A stretch of DNA of 64,000 nucleotides from Candidatus Gastranaerophilales bacterium (lineage in GTDB: Bacteria; Cyanobacteriota; Vampirovibrionia; Gastranaerophilales; Gastranaerophilaceae), in contig CALUVH010000007.1 of NCBI GenBank assembly GCA_944324175.1, forward strand, positions 1 to 64,000, read 5' to 3'. Positions 38,392 through 47,212 of this stretch are shown piece after piece. Under the pieces are notes generated by a model. The model saw nothing but the letters and a program-made list of their open reading frames with translations, did no database searches and was not told the origin of the DNA. Within the stretch, counting starts at the first letter, position 1. Each line of letters starts with the position of its first letter. Both the position numbers and the translations under genes were made by a program.

Positions 38392-38514
38392 GGTAACTTC
38401 TAAAATCCTATAAACATTTCATCCCTAACTACATAATAGCAAAAAAAATTATAGAATACCAGACAATGTAATTTTCCTTAACATATTTTATTAATATAAA
38501 AAAAAGGAGAACAT

Positions 38515-39372
38515 ATGAAAATATTATTTTGTACGGATGGTTCGAAAATAAGTTTTAATGCTATCAAAAGCTATGCCAATTGGGCAAAAAACGCAGTCGT
38601 TGACACTATTTGCGTAATAGATTGGAGTTTTTTACCAGAAGAAATAAGCATCGAAAATGCCGGATTTGCGACAAGCTGCGCAAATATTGCTGACAACATT
38701 CTAAATTATGCAGAGGATGAGATATCAAAATCAGGTCTAGCAATAGGAGAAAGGATTAAACACTGTGGAGGAGCAGTGGAAGCAATACTTGAGCAAATAT
38801 ATACAGGTAAATACGAACTTGTTGTTATGGGTTCTCATGGTAAAAAAGGGCTACAAAAGTGGCTAGGCTCTGTTTCAAGAGACATCGTCGATAATAATAT
38901 CACATCTACCTTCATCTCTAAACGAACTAATGCAGGTAAAAGAATGCTAATCACAATAGATGGCAAAGATGACTCACTAGAAGTCATTGAAGAGCAGCTT
39001 CCTAAATTCAACCTGATTGACAAAGAAATATATCTTTGCATGGTAAATGAAGATCCAAATTTTCTGTTTTTGGAGGGGAACATAGACTCACACTGGCTTA
39101 TGCAAATTGAACGTAATCAGATCCTATACTCAACTAAAAAAATAAATAATGTAAAAGAATTTCTTTCAAATAATGGTGTAACTATAGTGGAGAGCGCAAC
39201 ATTGGTGGGAATTCCTGCACAAGAAATTCTAAATTACGCGAAAACAAAAGACATTGATCTAATTGTTACAGGTTCAAGAAATAAAACTAAGATAGACACT
39301 TTTTTAAAAGGCTCTGTAAGCAAAAGGGTACTAGAGAATACTCAATCCGATGTTTTAATAATAAAATCTTAA
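38515..39372 (+). CDS. Tandem-domain universal stress protein
   Basis: 285 residues with two UspA domains. Domain 1 (1-140) ends with the ATP-binding pattern MGSHGKKGLQKWLGSVSRDIV (GSxG..G...GSVS). Domain 2 (141-285) has the variant TGSRNKTKIDTFLKGSVSKRV and ends in DVLIIKS. This two-domain form is common among stand-alone Usp proteins. AAGGAGA ribosome site. A single gene, convergent with yjbQ. Confidence 0.9.
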   Translation: MKILFCTDGSKISFNAIKSYANWAKNAVVDTICVIDWSFLPEEISIENAGFATSCANIADNILNYAEDEISKSGLAIGERIKHCGGAVEAILEQIYTGKYELVVMGSHGKKGLQKWLGSVSRDIVDNNITSTFISKRTNAGKRMLITIDGKDDSLEVIEEQLPKFNLIDKEIYLCMVNEDPNFLFLEGNIDSHWLMQIERNQILYSTKKINNVKEFLSNNGVTIVESATLVGIPAQEILNYAKTKDIDLIVTGSRNKTKIDTFLKGSVSKRVLENTQSDVLIIKS

Positions 39373-39374
39373 TA

Positions 39375-39791
39375 TTAGTATACAATTTGGACAAAAACAG
39401 TCCTAGTTCTCGCCTTGTTATCAAAATCAATTAAAACAATTTGCTGCCACTGACCTAGCTGCAAAGCTCCATCAATTAAAGGAATCATTGTATTATTACC
39501 AATAATTGAAGCTCTAACATGTGCATAACCATTACCATCATGCCAGGTATTGTCATGGTGGTAATCTCCGCTAATTGGAGCAATTTTTTCCAAAGCCTCG
39601 GGCAAATCAACCAAAAGTCCAGGTTCAAACTCAATATTAGTAATAGAAACCGTACTTCCCGCTACATAGACATGCACCACTGCATTTTGCAAAGAATGAC
39701 GATATACAGCATTTTGAACTTTTTGAGTGATATCAATTATATCTGTAAATCCCTGAGTATTAACAGAGAAACGCTCCAATATTACCGTCAT
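39375..39791 (-). CDS. yjbQ: YjbQ/UPF0047 family protein
   Basis: 138-residue beta-rich protein of the UPF0047 family. Diagnostic residues: HDNTWHDGNGYAHVRASIIG and GALQLGQWQQIVLIDFDNKARTR, which carry the histidines and arginine of the proposed active site. Some members complement thiamine-phosphate synthase defects weakly; the physiological role is unclear. Its ATG overlaps the end of the amidohydrolase-like gene by 4 bp. Confidence 0.92.
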   Translation of the reverse strand: MTVILERFSVNTQGFTDIIDITQKVQNAVYRHSLQNAVVHVYVAGSTVSITNIEFEPGLLVDLPEALEKIAPISGDYHHDNTWHDGNGYAHVRASIIGNNTMIPLIDGALQLGQWQQIVLIDFDNKARTRTVFVQIVY

Positions 39792-41098
39792 AATGTAAAC
39801 CTAACATTACCTTCTTTTACTAATTTTCTACCATTTGAATAAGTCGAATAAGGAATACTTTGTTTAATAATATCCTGATAAGATTCACCATCCATAAGCT
39901 TAAACACATTAAAATCAGCACATTTACCAACTTCAATTGATCCGATAGAATGAGCAAGACGCAAGATCTTGGCAGGATAGATAGTCAAATATTTGATTAA
40001 TTCTTCTACACTCAAAACACCATCTTTATTAGCTTCAACAGCCAACTCAAGCAAGCTAAAGTTCTTCTCAGGCGCAAAACTTTGAGTAGAAAATCCAAAA
40101 TTTCCTTCGAAATATTTTAAAACAATTTCTAATGGGAGCTTTTTATTACAAATTTCAGCGCTGTATAAAGGCTGATAAACGTATTTTACACCCGTCTCAG
40201 CTAAGTTTTCTAGCTCAGAAGCCCCCAGATAATTCGCATTAGCTACAAGTACTTTTTTTGATAAAACCTTCAACTTATCAAGATATTCAACAGGAGAGAT
40301 ATCTTTTTCATATGGAGAAATTTTTCTATAACCCATAAATTTATGAAGCAAGTCAATATCGGAAAATCCATGCTCAAGCCATTCCATCTCATCTTGAGAT
40401 TCAGCAAATCGAGTCAATATAAGCATATTATGTTTACGACAATACTTTGAAAAAAGTTCCCATAATTTTCTATGAGCACCCGAAATTGAATTTAACATTA
40501 TACCAATATGAGTGTTTTCACCTTTATGAAAAATCAAATCCTCAACTTTAGAACGCAAATTCTTAAAAGCACGCTTACTTTTATCTTTTGAGTCAGCAAA
40601 AACCTCAAAAAACAAGTAATTCTTTATAGGTAATTTATTTATCAATTCAAAATACTTATACTCCTTTGACACCTGAGCAATACAAGTCGTACCGCTTATA
40701 ATAGAGTTTTCAACACCTGACTTAAAAGATTCAATCTTCTCATTTCTGTCAAGCGTAAAATACTTGCAAAGAATTTTAGCCCATTTCAAAGAATAATTAT
40801 TTGGCTTAACTCCCGCAAAGTTATATTTTAAAGAAATTGTACTAAAAATCTTTTTTAATTTTCGTTTAATACTAACAGGCTTTAATTTATCAAGCTCAGT
40901 GTACTGATACTGTGTAAACAAATCTATAAACCCCGGTGTTATAACAGCATTACCAAAATCCTTGATATATTTTTCTTCAAAATCAATATCTGATTGCGGA
41001 ATAATATCAACAATTTTACCCTCATCCACAACAATAGCCATGTTCTCAAGCACACCGTCTGCTGATGTCATAATCCATTTTGATTTATAGCATTTCAT
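39788..41098 (-). CDS. Amidohydrolase-like protein lacking metal ligands
   Basis: 436 residues with the two-part architecture of the cytosine/chlorohydrolase amidohydrolases: an N-terminal beta sandwich ending NAVITPGFIDLF, a barrel, and a C-terminal IGSIEVGKCADFNVF. The metal sites are gone. The HxH after GFID is F61-T62-Q63; the later His is Asn in VLVANANYL; the barrel-end Asp is replaced in FGFSTQSFAP. It should therefore not hydrolyse substrates by the normal mechanism, and may be a scaffold or regulator. AGAGGA ribosome site. Overlaps yjbQ by 4 bp. Confidence 0.8.
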   Translation of the reverse strand: MKCYKSKWIMTSADGVLENMAIVVDEGKIVDIIPQSDIDFEEKYIKDFGNAVITPGFIDLFTQYQYTELDKLKPVSIKRKLKKIFSTISLKYNFAGVKPNNYSLKWAKILCKYFTLDRNEKIESFKSGVENSIISGTTCIAQVSKEYKYFELINKLPIKNYLFFEVFADSKDKSKRAFKNLRSKVEDLIFHKGENTHIGIMLNSISGAHRKLWELFSKYCRKHNMLILTRFAESQDEMEWLEHGFSDIDLLHKFMGYRKISPYEKDISPVEYLDKLKVLSKKVLVANANYLGASELENLAETGVKYVYQPLYSAEICNKKLPLEIVLKYFEGNFGFSTQSFAPEKNFSLLELAVEANKDGVLSVEELIKYLTIYPAKILRLAHSIGSIEVGKCADFNVFKLMDGESYQDIIKQSIPYSTYSNGRKLVKEGNVRFTL

Positions 41099-41159
41099 AA
41101 CATATCCTCTTTTGAAACAATTGTAATGACAGAATTATAAAAAGCAAGCCTAAAACAAA

Positions 41160-41918
41160 TTACTTAATAAGCCTCGGATCAAAGGAAGGCTCGACCTTAT
41201 ATAACTCGTTCAAATCAGATGCCTTAACCTCACGACCATCAAACATCTTAACCGTCATAGGGGAAATATTTCTATCAAATCCATGATGAGTATGTTCTTT
41301 AGCATATCCTATTACTTTTCCATCCTGCCAAGCAAAATCATACCTAAAGATATCATTACCCTTGACTGTCATACGCTCGTGAATTTTTTTATCAGGAGTC
41401 AAATAATCGACAGAAGTAGCTGTTCTACCATCTGCCCATTGCGTATATATTTGACGCTCAAAACCGCCTTCCATAAAATCATTTACAGGCATGTAACCTT
41501 CCATCTCAACTTCTTTTACAAATTGATCTCCATCCAAAACTCTATAATTTGCAATACCTTTTTCCTTATTCGGCTCAATGAAATGTTCTACAATTTTACT
41601 TCCAGCTGCCCTGACTTTTTTTATAACTGTCTTAGCCCCTAAAGTGAAGTCATCAGCTAACTCATCGGCTTTTATACCCAAAACATCATCACTTTTGCCC
41701 AAATTAGCTTTTTTTCCGGATTTTAAGCAATATGTAGCAGCACCTAAAACTGTTAAAGATAAAGCTGTAACGCTAACTCTTTTGGCAATTTTAGCACTGC
41801 CTTTTTTTGAGTCATCTGTATTATCTACGGAAGCCTTTTGATTATTTGTTTTCTTATCAGTTGGAGAACTTCCATACATGAAATTAACATCAAAACTGTT
41901 TGACACACCTCTAATCAT
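41160..41918 (-). CDS. Uncharacterised protein, single N-terminal TM
   Basis: 252 residues, family not recognised. The first ~40 residues are polar and lysine/serine-rich, a probable membrane helix follows (about 49-65, VTALSLTVLGAATYCLKSG), and the rest is soluble with repeated beta-like segments (MEGGFERQIYTQWADGRTAT, KKIHERMTVKGNDIFRYDFA). This last part recalls MORN/WG-like short repeats but is not assigned. Strong AAAGGAGG 10 nt before the ATG. 17 bp downstream of obg, so probably cotranscribed. Confidence 0.55.
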   Translation of the reverse strand: MIRGVSNSFDVNFMYGSSPTDKKTNNQKASVDNTDDSKKGSAKIAKRVSVTALSLTVLGAATYCLKSGKKANLGKSDDVLGIKADELADDFTLGAKTVIKKVRAAGSKIVEHFIEPNKEKGIANYRVLDGDQFVKEVEMEGYMPVNDFMEGGFERQIYTQWADGRTATSVDYLTPDKKIHERMTVKGNDIFRYDFAWQDGKVIGYAKEHTHHGFDRNISPMTVKMFDGREVKASDLNELYKVEPSFDPRLIK

Positions 41919-41935
41919 GAATTCAAAAACCTCCT

Positions 41936-43219
41936 TTAACCATACATTTCATCTTCATAAAATACAAATTCCAGATGCCCAACAAGTATTGTATCACCAT
42001 CTTTAATACCTTGCAACTTCAAGTCATCAAACACGCCCATACTTTTCAAAATATTTTGAAATCTTATAACCTGCTCAGTATTTCTCTCATCGGTAACCGC
42101 AGCAATTCTGCTAACTTTTCCACCGTTAATAATGAACGTATCCTTTGCCACTTTTACAACTTCAAACTCACTATCGTCGTTATTATATGCCCCTAAATCT
42201 TCTTCCACAACAATCTCAGAAGAAATTTGAGGAATTTCATCTACCTTAGTTGCCATAAAATCTAATAAGTCCTGCAAATTTTCACCACTAACAGCAGAAA
42301 TCAAAAAAACATCATCTGTGAGCGCTTTAAATTTTTCAATAAATTTCTGACGACACTCGACATCCAATGCATCAATTTTATTCAATGCCACAATTTGATA
42401 TAAACTCGCGAGCCTATCTGAGTGTTTACGCAATTCATCATTAATAACCATATAATTTTTAATAGGATCCTCAGATGTAAGATCAACTAAATGTACAAGA
42501 AAACGACAACGTTCTACATGACGTAAAAAGTCGTGTCCTAAGCCTACTCCCTCACTTGCACCTTCAATTAATCCTGGGATATCAGCAACGACATAACCGT
42601 CACCAGAACGTTTTTTTACCACACCTAAATTAGGAATAAGAGTCGTAAAAGGATAATCCGCGATTTTCGGCTTTGCAGAACTTATACGACTAATCAAAGT
42701 TGATTTACCGGCATTAGGCATTCCAAGCAACCCTACATCTGCAATTAGTTTTAATTCCAAAAACAATACTCGTTCAATACCCGGCTCACCCGGCTCACAA
42801 AACTGAGGAGCACGTTTTTGAGCTGTAGCAAATCTCGCATTACCACGTCCGCCACGTCCACCTTTTGCAACTAAAACTTTTTGCTCATGGTGAGTTAAAT
42901 CAGCAATTATATTACCCGTTTTAATATCCTTAACAACAGTGCCAACAGGTACTTTTATATACAAATCTTTAGCACAAGCACCGTGCATATTTTTAATACT
43001 GCCATTCTCTCCAGATGCTGCCTTAAAAACTGACTTATGCTTAAAATCCATCAACGTAGACATGTTTTCATCTGCAATTAAATATACATCGCCACCTCGT
43101 CCGCCATCACCGCCAGCAGGTCCGCCTTTGTCAACATACTTTTCACGGCGCCAAGCGACCATACCGTTTCCGCCGTGACCTGAAACAACTCTGATTTTAC
43201 TTTTATCTATAAATTGCAT
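41936..43219 (-). CDS. obg: Obg-family GTPase
   Basis: Essential ribosome-assembly GTPase. N-terminal glycine-rich Obg domain (about 1-157) with GGHGGNGM and GGRGGDVY. G domain with GMPNAGKSTLI (P-loop), DIPGLIEGASEG (switch 2) and NKID. The C-terminal OCT domain (about 345-427) ends in a short acidic tail. 427 residues, full length. AGGGA lies 10 nt before the ATG. Divergent from tsaD, sharing a palindromic -10 region. Confidence 0.97.
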   Translation of the reverse strand: MQFIDKSKIRVVSGHGGNGMVAWRREKYVDKGGPAGGDGGRGGDVYLIADENMSTLMDFKHKSVFKAASGENGSIKNMHGACAKDLYIKVPVGTVVKDIKTGNIIADLTHHEQKVLVAKGGRGGRGNARFATAQKRAPQFCEPGEPGIERVLFLELKLIADVGLLGMPNAGKSTLISRISSAKPKIADYPFTTLIPNLGVVKKRSGDGYVVADIPGLIEGASEGVGLGHDFLRHVERCRFLVHLVDLTSEDPIKNYMVINDELRKHSDRLASLYQIVALNKIDALDVECRQKFIEKFKALTDDVFLISAVSGENLQDLLDFMATKVDEIPQISSEIVVEEDLGAYNNDDSEFEVVKVAKDTFIINGGKVSRIAAVTDERNTEQVIRFQNILKSMGVFDDLKLQGIKDGDTILVGHLEFVFYEDEMYG

Positions 43220-43246
43220 AAAAATTTTATCCCTAAGTCTGTTTGT

Positions 43247-43260
43247 GCTATTATAATAGC
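43247..43260. promoter_or_regulatory. 14-bp palindrome with overlapping divergent -10 boxes (obg/tsaD)
   Basis: A perfect 14-bp palindrome containing TATTAT/ATAATA readable as a -10 box on both strands. On the plus strand TG at 43246-43247 gives an extended -10 (TGCTATTAT) that ends 6 nt before the tsaD ATG at 43261. On the minus strand it lies about 35 nt before obg, which has a ribosome site. RNA polymerase could bind only one way at a time, so the two genes may compete. Confidence 0.5.
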
Positions 43261-44316
43261 ATGAAAATGCTAAAAGAAAAATTATTCAGTAAAGAAAAAA
43301 TTGAAATTGGTCCTGAAAGTGGCTATGATAACTACATAATGGCAATAGAATCAAGTTGCGATGAAACGGCTTGCGCTATTGTAAAAAACGGGCGAGAAGT
43401 CATAGCAAACGTTGTTGCATCCCAAATCAAAACTCACCAAAAATATGGAGGAGTTATTCCTGAGATTGCAGCAAGGGAACATCTGGAATCAATTAATGTT
43501 GTCATTGATGAAGCTTTTAAGCAAGCAAAAGAAAATGCGAATATTTTACCTAACGACATAACAGCATTCGCCGGCACCGTAGGTCCAGGACTCGTAGGTT
43601 GCTTGCTCGTCGGACTTAATGCTGCAAAAACACTGGCTTTGGTGTATGACAAGCCTTTTATTGGGGTAAACCATTTAAATGCGCATTTATGCGGTAATTA
43701 CATAGATACCAGTCTAAAACCGCCTTTTATGGCACTTTTAGTAAGTGGTGGACATACTCAAATTATTGATGTTAAGTCTTATTCTGAACAAACAATCCTA
43801 GGAGAAACAATTGACGATGCTGTAGGTGAAGCTTACGATAAAGTTGCTCGTTTGATTGGACTGCCATACCCTGGAGGTCCGAGATTGGATAAGTTAGCGC
43901 AAGAGGGGAATCCTTTTGCTTTTAAGTTACCCGAAGCTAAAGTTGAAGGCTTCAATTTCAGTTTTAGCGGTCTTAAAACTGCCGTATTGAGGCTTGTAAA
44001 ATCTTTTAATGAAGGTGAACTACCCGTAAATGATATTTGCTCAAGTTTTCAAGAGTGCGTCTCAAATACACTTTTACATAAACTCAAAAAAGCTCTCAAG
44101 CAAAGCGGCTATAATCAAGTTGTTATAGCTGGAGGAGTCGCTGCTAATTCAGAAATCAGAAAGAAAATATTTAATCTTGAAAAAGAAGGATATCAAGTTT
44201 TTGCACCACCAATGAAGTACTGTACAGACAATGCTGCTATGGTAGCAAGTTGCGCTTACTTTAACACTAATACATTTGATGACGTAAATGTAGAGGTCTT
44301 TTCAAGAGTTAAGTAG
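43261..44316 (+). CDS. tsaD: tRNA N6-threonylcarbamoyltransferase subunit TsaD
   Basis: Transfers the threonylcarbamoyl group in t6A synthesis. ASKHA fold with IESSCDETACAIV, the metal-binding histidines in NHLNAHLCG, and LLVSGGHTQII, GEAYDKVARLIGLPYPGGP and GGVAANSEIR. About 351 residues from ATG 43261, including an N-terminal extension of about 25 residues before the usual first strand. The frame opens at TTG 43243, which I reject; ATG 43267 is an alternative. No ribosome site; the -10 box position suggests a leaderless transcript. Confidence 0.95.
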   Translation: MKMLKEKLFSKEKIEIGPESGYDNYIMAIESSCDETACAIVKNGREVIANVVASQIKTHQKYGGVIPEIAAREHLESINVVIDEAFKQAKENANILPNDITAFAGTVGPGLVGCLLVGLNAAKTLALVYDKPFIGVNHLNAHLCGNYIDTSLKPPFMALLVSGGHTQIIDVKSYSEQTILGETIDDAVGEAYDKVARLIGLPYPGGPRLDKLAQEGNPFAFKLPEAKVEGFNFSFSGLKTAVLRLVKSFNEGELPVNDICSSFQECVSNTLLHKLKKALKQSGYNQVVIAGGVAANSEIRKKIFNLEKEGYQVFAPPMKYCTDNAAMVASCAYFNTNTFDDVNVEVFSRVK

Positions 44317-44344
44317 TATTTGCTTAATACATTCTTTTAGTGGC

Positions 44345-45310
44345 TCACGCGACCAATGTGTGTGAATTAACTTGAGATAAAATAAATTTTGTAATAGCTT
44401 TTTCAAGCTGAACACCGTGATGATGATTAATTTCTCTAATAAAATAGCAAGGACTTGTTACATTAATTTCTATTATTTTTCCATCAATTACATCAAGTCC
44501 AACCATAGGTAATCCCATTTGATTCAACTTCTTAGCTACTGGCAAGAATTTTTCTTTTTCATCAGGCAGTAAGTCAGCCTTTATAATGTTTGCATCACAA
44601 TGATCGTTAAATTTAAAATCATTACCACTTGGCAGCTTTTGCACACATACATCTAACACATCATCTCCCAAAAATAATACACGCTTATCACCATACCTAG
44701 CTTTTGGGATGTATTTTTGCACCATAATAAGTTGTGATTGTTTTTTGGTCATCAAATCAATTATTACAGCAGTATTCTTATCTCCACTTTTCAAAGTCAT
44801 AACCCCCGAACCAAAACAAGCATTCAAAGGCTTTAATACGATTTCTTCACATTTATCCAAAAACTCAAGTATCTGAACTTTTGAAGCAGTAACTATATTT
44901 TCAGGCATTAAATCATTAAACATAACCGCATGTAATTTTTCATTAAAATCACGAATTGCGCGAGGTTCATTGATGATGCAAGTCTTGTTTCTATCAACAA
45001 AATCAAAAATATATGTAGAATTTATATAATCCAAATCCACCGGAGGATCTTGACGGAACATTACAAGTTGAAAATCTTCAATTTTTCGCAAAACAAGTTT
45101 TTTGTCGTATACAATATTTTCACTAATTTCAGTCGTAGAATAACAACCAGCATAAGCAACTCCTGATTTTAATGACAAATTATCGATAGTAGTTATAAAA
45201 ACGTTATTCTTTTCACGCAACAATTCACGTACTAACCAAAAATTTGTCACCAAATCATTAAACTCAAAATATTTAAGCTCAATTCTATCAATAATAAACA
45301 AGATATCCAT
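44345..45310 (-). CDS. gshB: Glutathione synthetase
   Basis: ATP-grasp ligase of 321 residues adding glycine to gamma-glutamylcysteine. Marks: the N-terminal DILFIIDRIE, MFRQDPPVDLDYI, NEPRAIRDFNEKL, LKPLNACFGSGV (ATP-grasp loop) and the C-terminal GLDVIDGKIIEINVTSPCY. GshA is not nearby. GAGGGT ribosome site before the ATG. A hairpin separates it from the upstream metal-dependent hydrolase gene on the same strand. Confidence 0.92.
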   Translation of the reverse strand: MDILFIIDRIELKYFEFNDLVTNFWLVRELLREKNNVFITTIDNLSLKSGVAYAGCYSTTEISENIVYDKKLVLRKIEDFQLVMFRQDPPVDLDYINSTYIFDFVDRNKTCIINEPRAIRDFNEKLHAVMFNDLMPENIVTASKVQILEFLDKCEEIVLKPLNACFGSGVMTLKSGDKNTAVIIDLMTKKQSQLIMVQKYIPKARYGDKRVLFLGDDVLDVCVQKLPSGNDFKFNDHCDANIIKADLLPDEKEKFLPVAKKLNQMGLPMVGLDVIDGKIIEINVTSPCYFIREINHHHGVQLEKAITKFILSQVNSHTLVA

Positions 45311-45330
45311 TTTACCCTCGCTAATATTTT

Positions 45331-45361
45331 AAAATGCAAGTCGAATTGTGACTTGCATTTT
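45331..45361 (-). terminator. Hairpin between hydrolase and gshB, probable terminator
   Basis: 12-bp perfect stem with a 7-nt loop. It lies after the leftward hydrolase gene and just before gshB. On the minus strand the stem ends in TTTT followed by AAAATATT, so the T-run is short; a partial terminator or attenuator is possible. Confidence 0.55.
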
Positions 45362-45405
45362 TATAATAACCTGTAAAAAAAACAATACAATAGAAAATTG
45401 TACTA

Positions 45406-46065
45406 TTATATTTCCTTAGGATTAAGAACAAGCGGATTATTGTTACCAGCTTGTAATAACCTAATAAATTTTTGAATATCAGCCTCAATTGAAGGGAATG
45501 TATTATAGTGGATGGGAATAACCGTTTGAGCACCAATCCATTGAGCCGCAATAGCAGCATGTTCCACATCCATCGTATAAGTACCACCAACAGGTAACAT
45601 TGCAATATTAGGTCTATAAAGTTCTTTTACAAGCTTCATTTCTGAATGTAGACAAGTATCCCCTGCATGGTAAATTCTCACATTATCGATATTTAAAAAT
45701 ATACTGGCTGCACAACCGCCATAACTACCATCAGGTAATGAACTTGAATGAAAAGCAGGTAAAAATATTGCATTTCCCCAGTCATAATGAATCCAACCAC
45801 CTAAATTCACATCACGTGTTCTACATCCCTGACCAGAACAATACCTTGCCAGTTCTGCAACTGCAGTAATTGTAGCATCTTTTTCTTTTGCAATTTCAAT
45901 CGCTTGCCCCAAATGATCAGAATGTGCATGAGTTAACAAAATATCAGTGATATTTCGCTCATGCCAGTTATATTTTTCATTACCAGCAACGTTCGGATCT
46001 ATTAATATTGATCTATCTCCAACAGTAAATTCAAACGCGCTGTGCCCAATATATTTCAAATCCAT
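45406..46065 (-). CDS. UPF0173-type metallo-beta-lactamase-fold hydrolase
   Basis: 219 residues starting at ATG 46065, because AAGGAG lies 9 nt upstream; the ATG at 46083 would place that ribosome site inside the coding sequence. Metal site LLTHAHSDHLGQA (HxHxDH), with GHSAF at the start, YHAGDTCLHSEM, MLPVGGTYTMD and VIPIHYNTFP supplying the other ligands. These are the marks of the YtkL/UPF0173 group. Substrate unknown. Divergent from ribD across about 70 bp. Confidence 0.92.
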   Translation of the reverse strand: MDLKYIGHSAFEFTVGDRSILIDPNVAGNEKYNWHERNITDILLTHAHSDHLGQAIEIAKEKDATITAVAELARYCSGQGCRTRDVNLGGWIHYDWGNAIFLPAFHSSSLPDGSYGGCAASIFLNIDNVRIYHAGDTCLHSEMKLVKELYRPNIAMLPVGGTYTMDVEHAAIAAQWIGAQTVIPIHYNTFPSIEADIQKFIRLLQAGNNNPLVLNPKEI

Positions 46066-46121
46066 ACAAACTTTCTCCTTCATATCTGCAACTAACTATT
46101 TAATTATAGCATTATTTGAGG

Positions 46122-46127
46122 TAAAAT
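46122..46127 (+). promoter_or_regulatory. ribD -10 box, possibly leaderless
   Basis: TAAAAT at 46122-46127 ends 6 nt before ATG 46134. GAGG at 46118-46121 could be read as a ribosome site, but at 12 nt it is far from the start. No clear -35. The spacing matches the other predicted leaderless starts here. Confidence 0.4.
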
Positions 46128-46133
46128 ACAACC

Positions 46134-47165
46134 ATGCAATATGAAATTTATATGAAAAAATGCATAGAATTAGCAAAACAAGCAGAAGGTGAGACTTCAC
46201 CTAATCCACTGGTTGGTTGCGTAATTCTGGATTCTAACGGTCAAGAGATAGCTAACGGTTATCATGCCAGATATGGTGAAAATCACGCTGAGCGAGATGC
46301 ACTATTAAAAATCAACAAAGGTGAAGGTAATACATTAATTGTTAACCTGGAACCGTGTTCACACTTTGGCAAAACTCCTCCTTGTGCTGATTTTATTATA
46401 GAAAAAGGAATAAAAAGAGTCGTAATAGGTATGCAGGATCCTAATCCGATAGTATCCGGACAAGGCATAGAAAAATTAAAATCTGCAGGAATTGAGGTAA
46501 TTACAGGTATTTTAGAAAATGAATGCAAAAAACTCAATGAAATCTTTATTAAAAACATGCTTGAGAAAAAGCCTTTCATAGCAATAAAAACGGCTACAAC
46601 ACTTGATGGTAAAATAGCAGCTTCAAACGGTTCATCTAAATGGATTACCTCCGAAAAAGCAAGAGATGAAGTCAAAAGAATCAGAAAACGCTACGATGCG
46701 ATAATGACATCATCTTCAACAATAATTGCAGACAATCCAACAATGTTACACCGCAAAAAAATCATTCTGGATAGGGAGTTAAAAACAAACCTAGAGTCAC
46801 AGATTTATAAAAATGGCGAGATTTACTTATTTAATGCTACATTAGACATGTTTGAAGGTGGTATTAATTTTATCAAAGCCCCTGTAATTGATAATAAACT
46901 TGACCTTCGATTTGTTTTTAAAAAATCTTATGAACTCGGTATAAAAAGCATTTTAATCGAAAGTGGAGGGCGTTTGAATGGCAGTGCGCTTGAATTTGTT
47001 GATAAAATTTATCATTTTATCGCGCCAAAAATTACAGGCGACAACACAGCTCTTTCCTGCTTTGACTTTCAAAAAATCACTCAAATATCACAATGTATAA
47101 ATTATGAATTTGAAAGTACAAAACAATTTGGACCGGACATACTGCTCACATATCAAAGGAAATAA
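46134..47165 (+). CDS. ribD: Riboflavin biosynthesis deaminase/reductase
   Basis: Bifunctional enzyme for two steps from the GTP-derived pyrimidine of riboflavin synthesis. Deaminase domain (1-145) has zinc ligands in HAERDAL and LEPCSHFGKTPPCADFI. Reductase domain (about 146-343) has KTATTLDGKIAASNGSSKWI, SSSTIIADNP and ILIESGGRLNG. 343 residues; the reductase is slightly short because the loop after ADNPTMLHR is trimmed. The other rib genes are not adjacent. Confidence 0.94.
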   Translation: MQYEIYMKKCIELAKQAEGETSPNPLVGCVILDSNGQEIANGYHARYGENHAERDALLKINKGEGNTLIVNLEPCSHFGKTPPCADFIIEKGIKRVVIGMQDPNPIVSGQGIEKLKSAGIEVITGILENECKKLNEIFIKNMLEKKPFIAIKTATTLDGKIAASNGSSKWITSEKARDEVKRIRKRYDAIMTSSSTIIADNPTMLHRKKIILDRELKTNLESQIYKNGEIYLFNATLDMFEGGINFIKAPVIDNKLDLRFVFKKSYELGIKSILIESGGRLNGSALEFVDKIYHFIAPKITGDNTALSCFDFQKITQISQCINYEFESTKQFGPDILLTYQRK

Positions 47166-47200
47166 TACCAAAGTATAATTTAACTTTAAAACAAGTAAAT

Positions 47201-47206
47201 TATAAT
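47201..47206 (+). promoter_or_regulatory. -10 box of the Memo-AMMECR1 gene, predicted leaderless
   Basis: TATAAT at 47201-47206 ends exactly 6 nt before ATG 47213, with no ribosome site between. A poor TTTAAC at 47179-47184 could serve as -35 with a 16-nt spacer. Confidence 0.5.
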
Positions 47207-47212
47207 AGTCTT

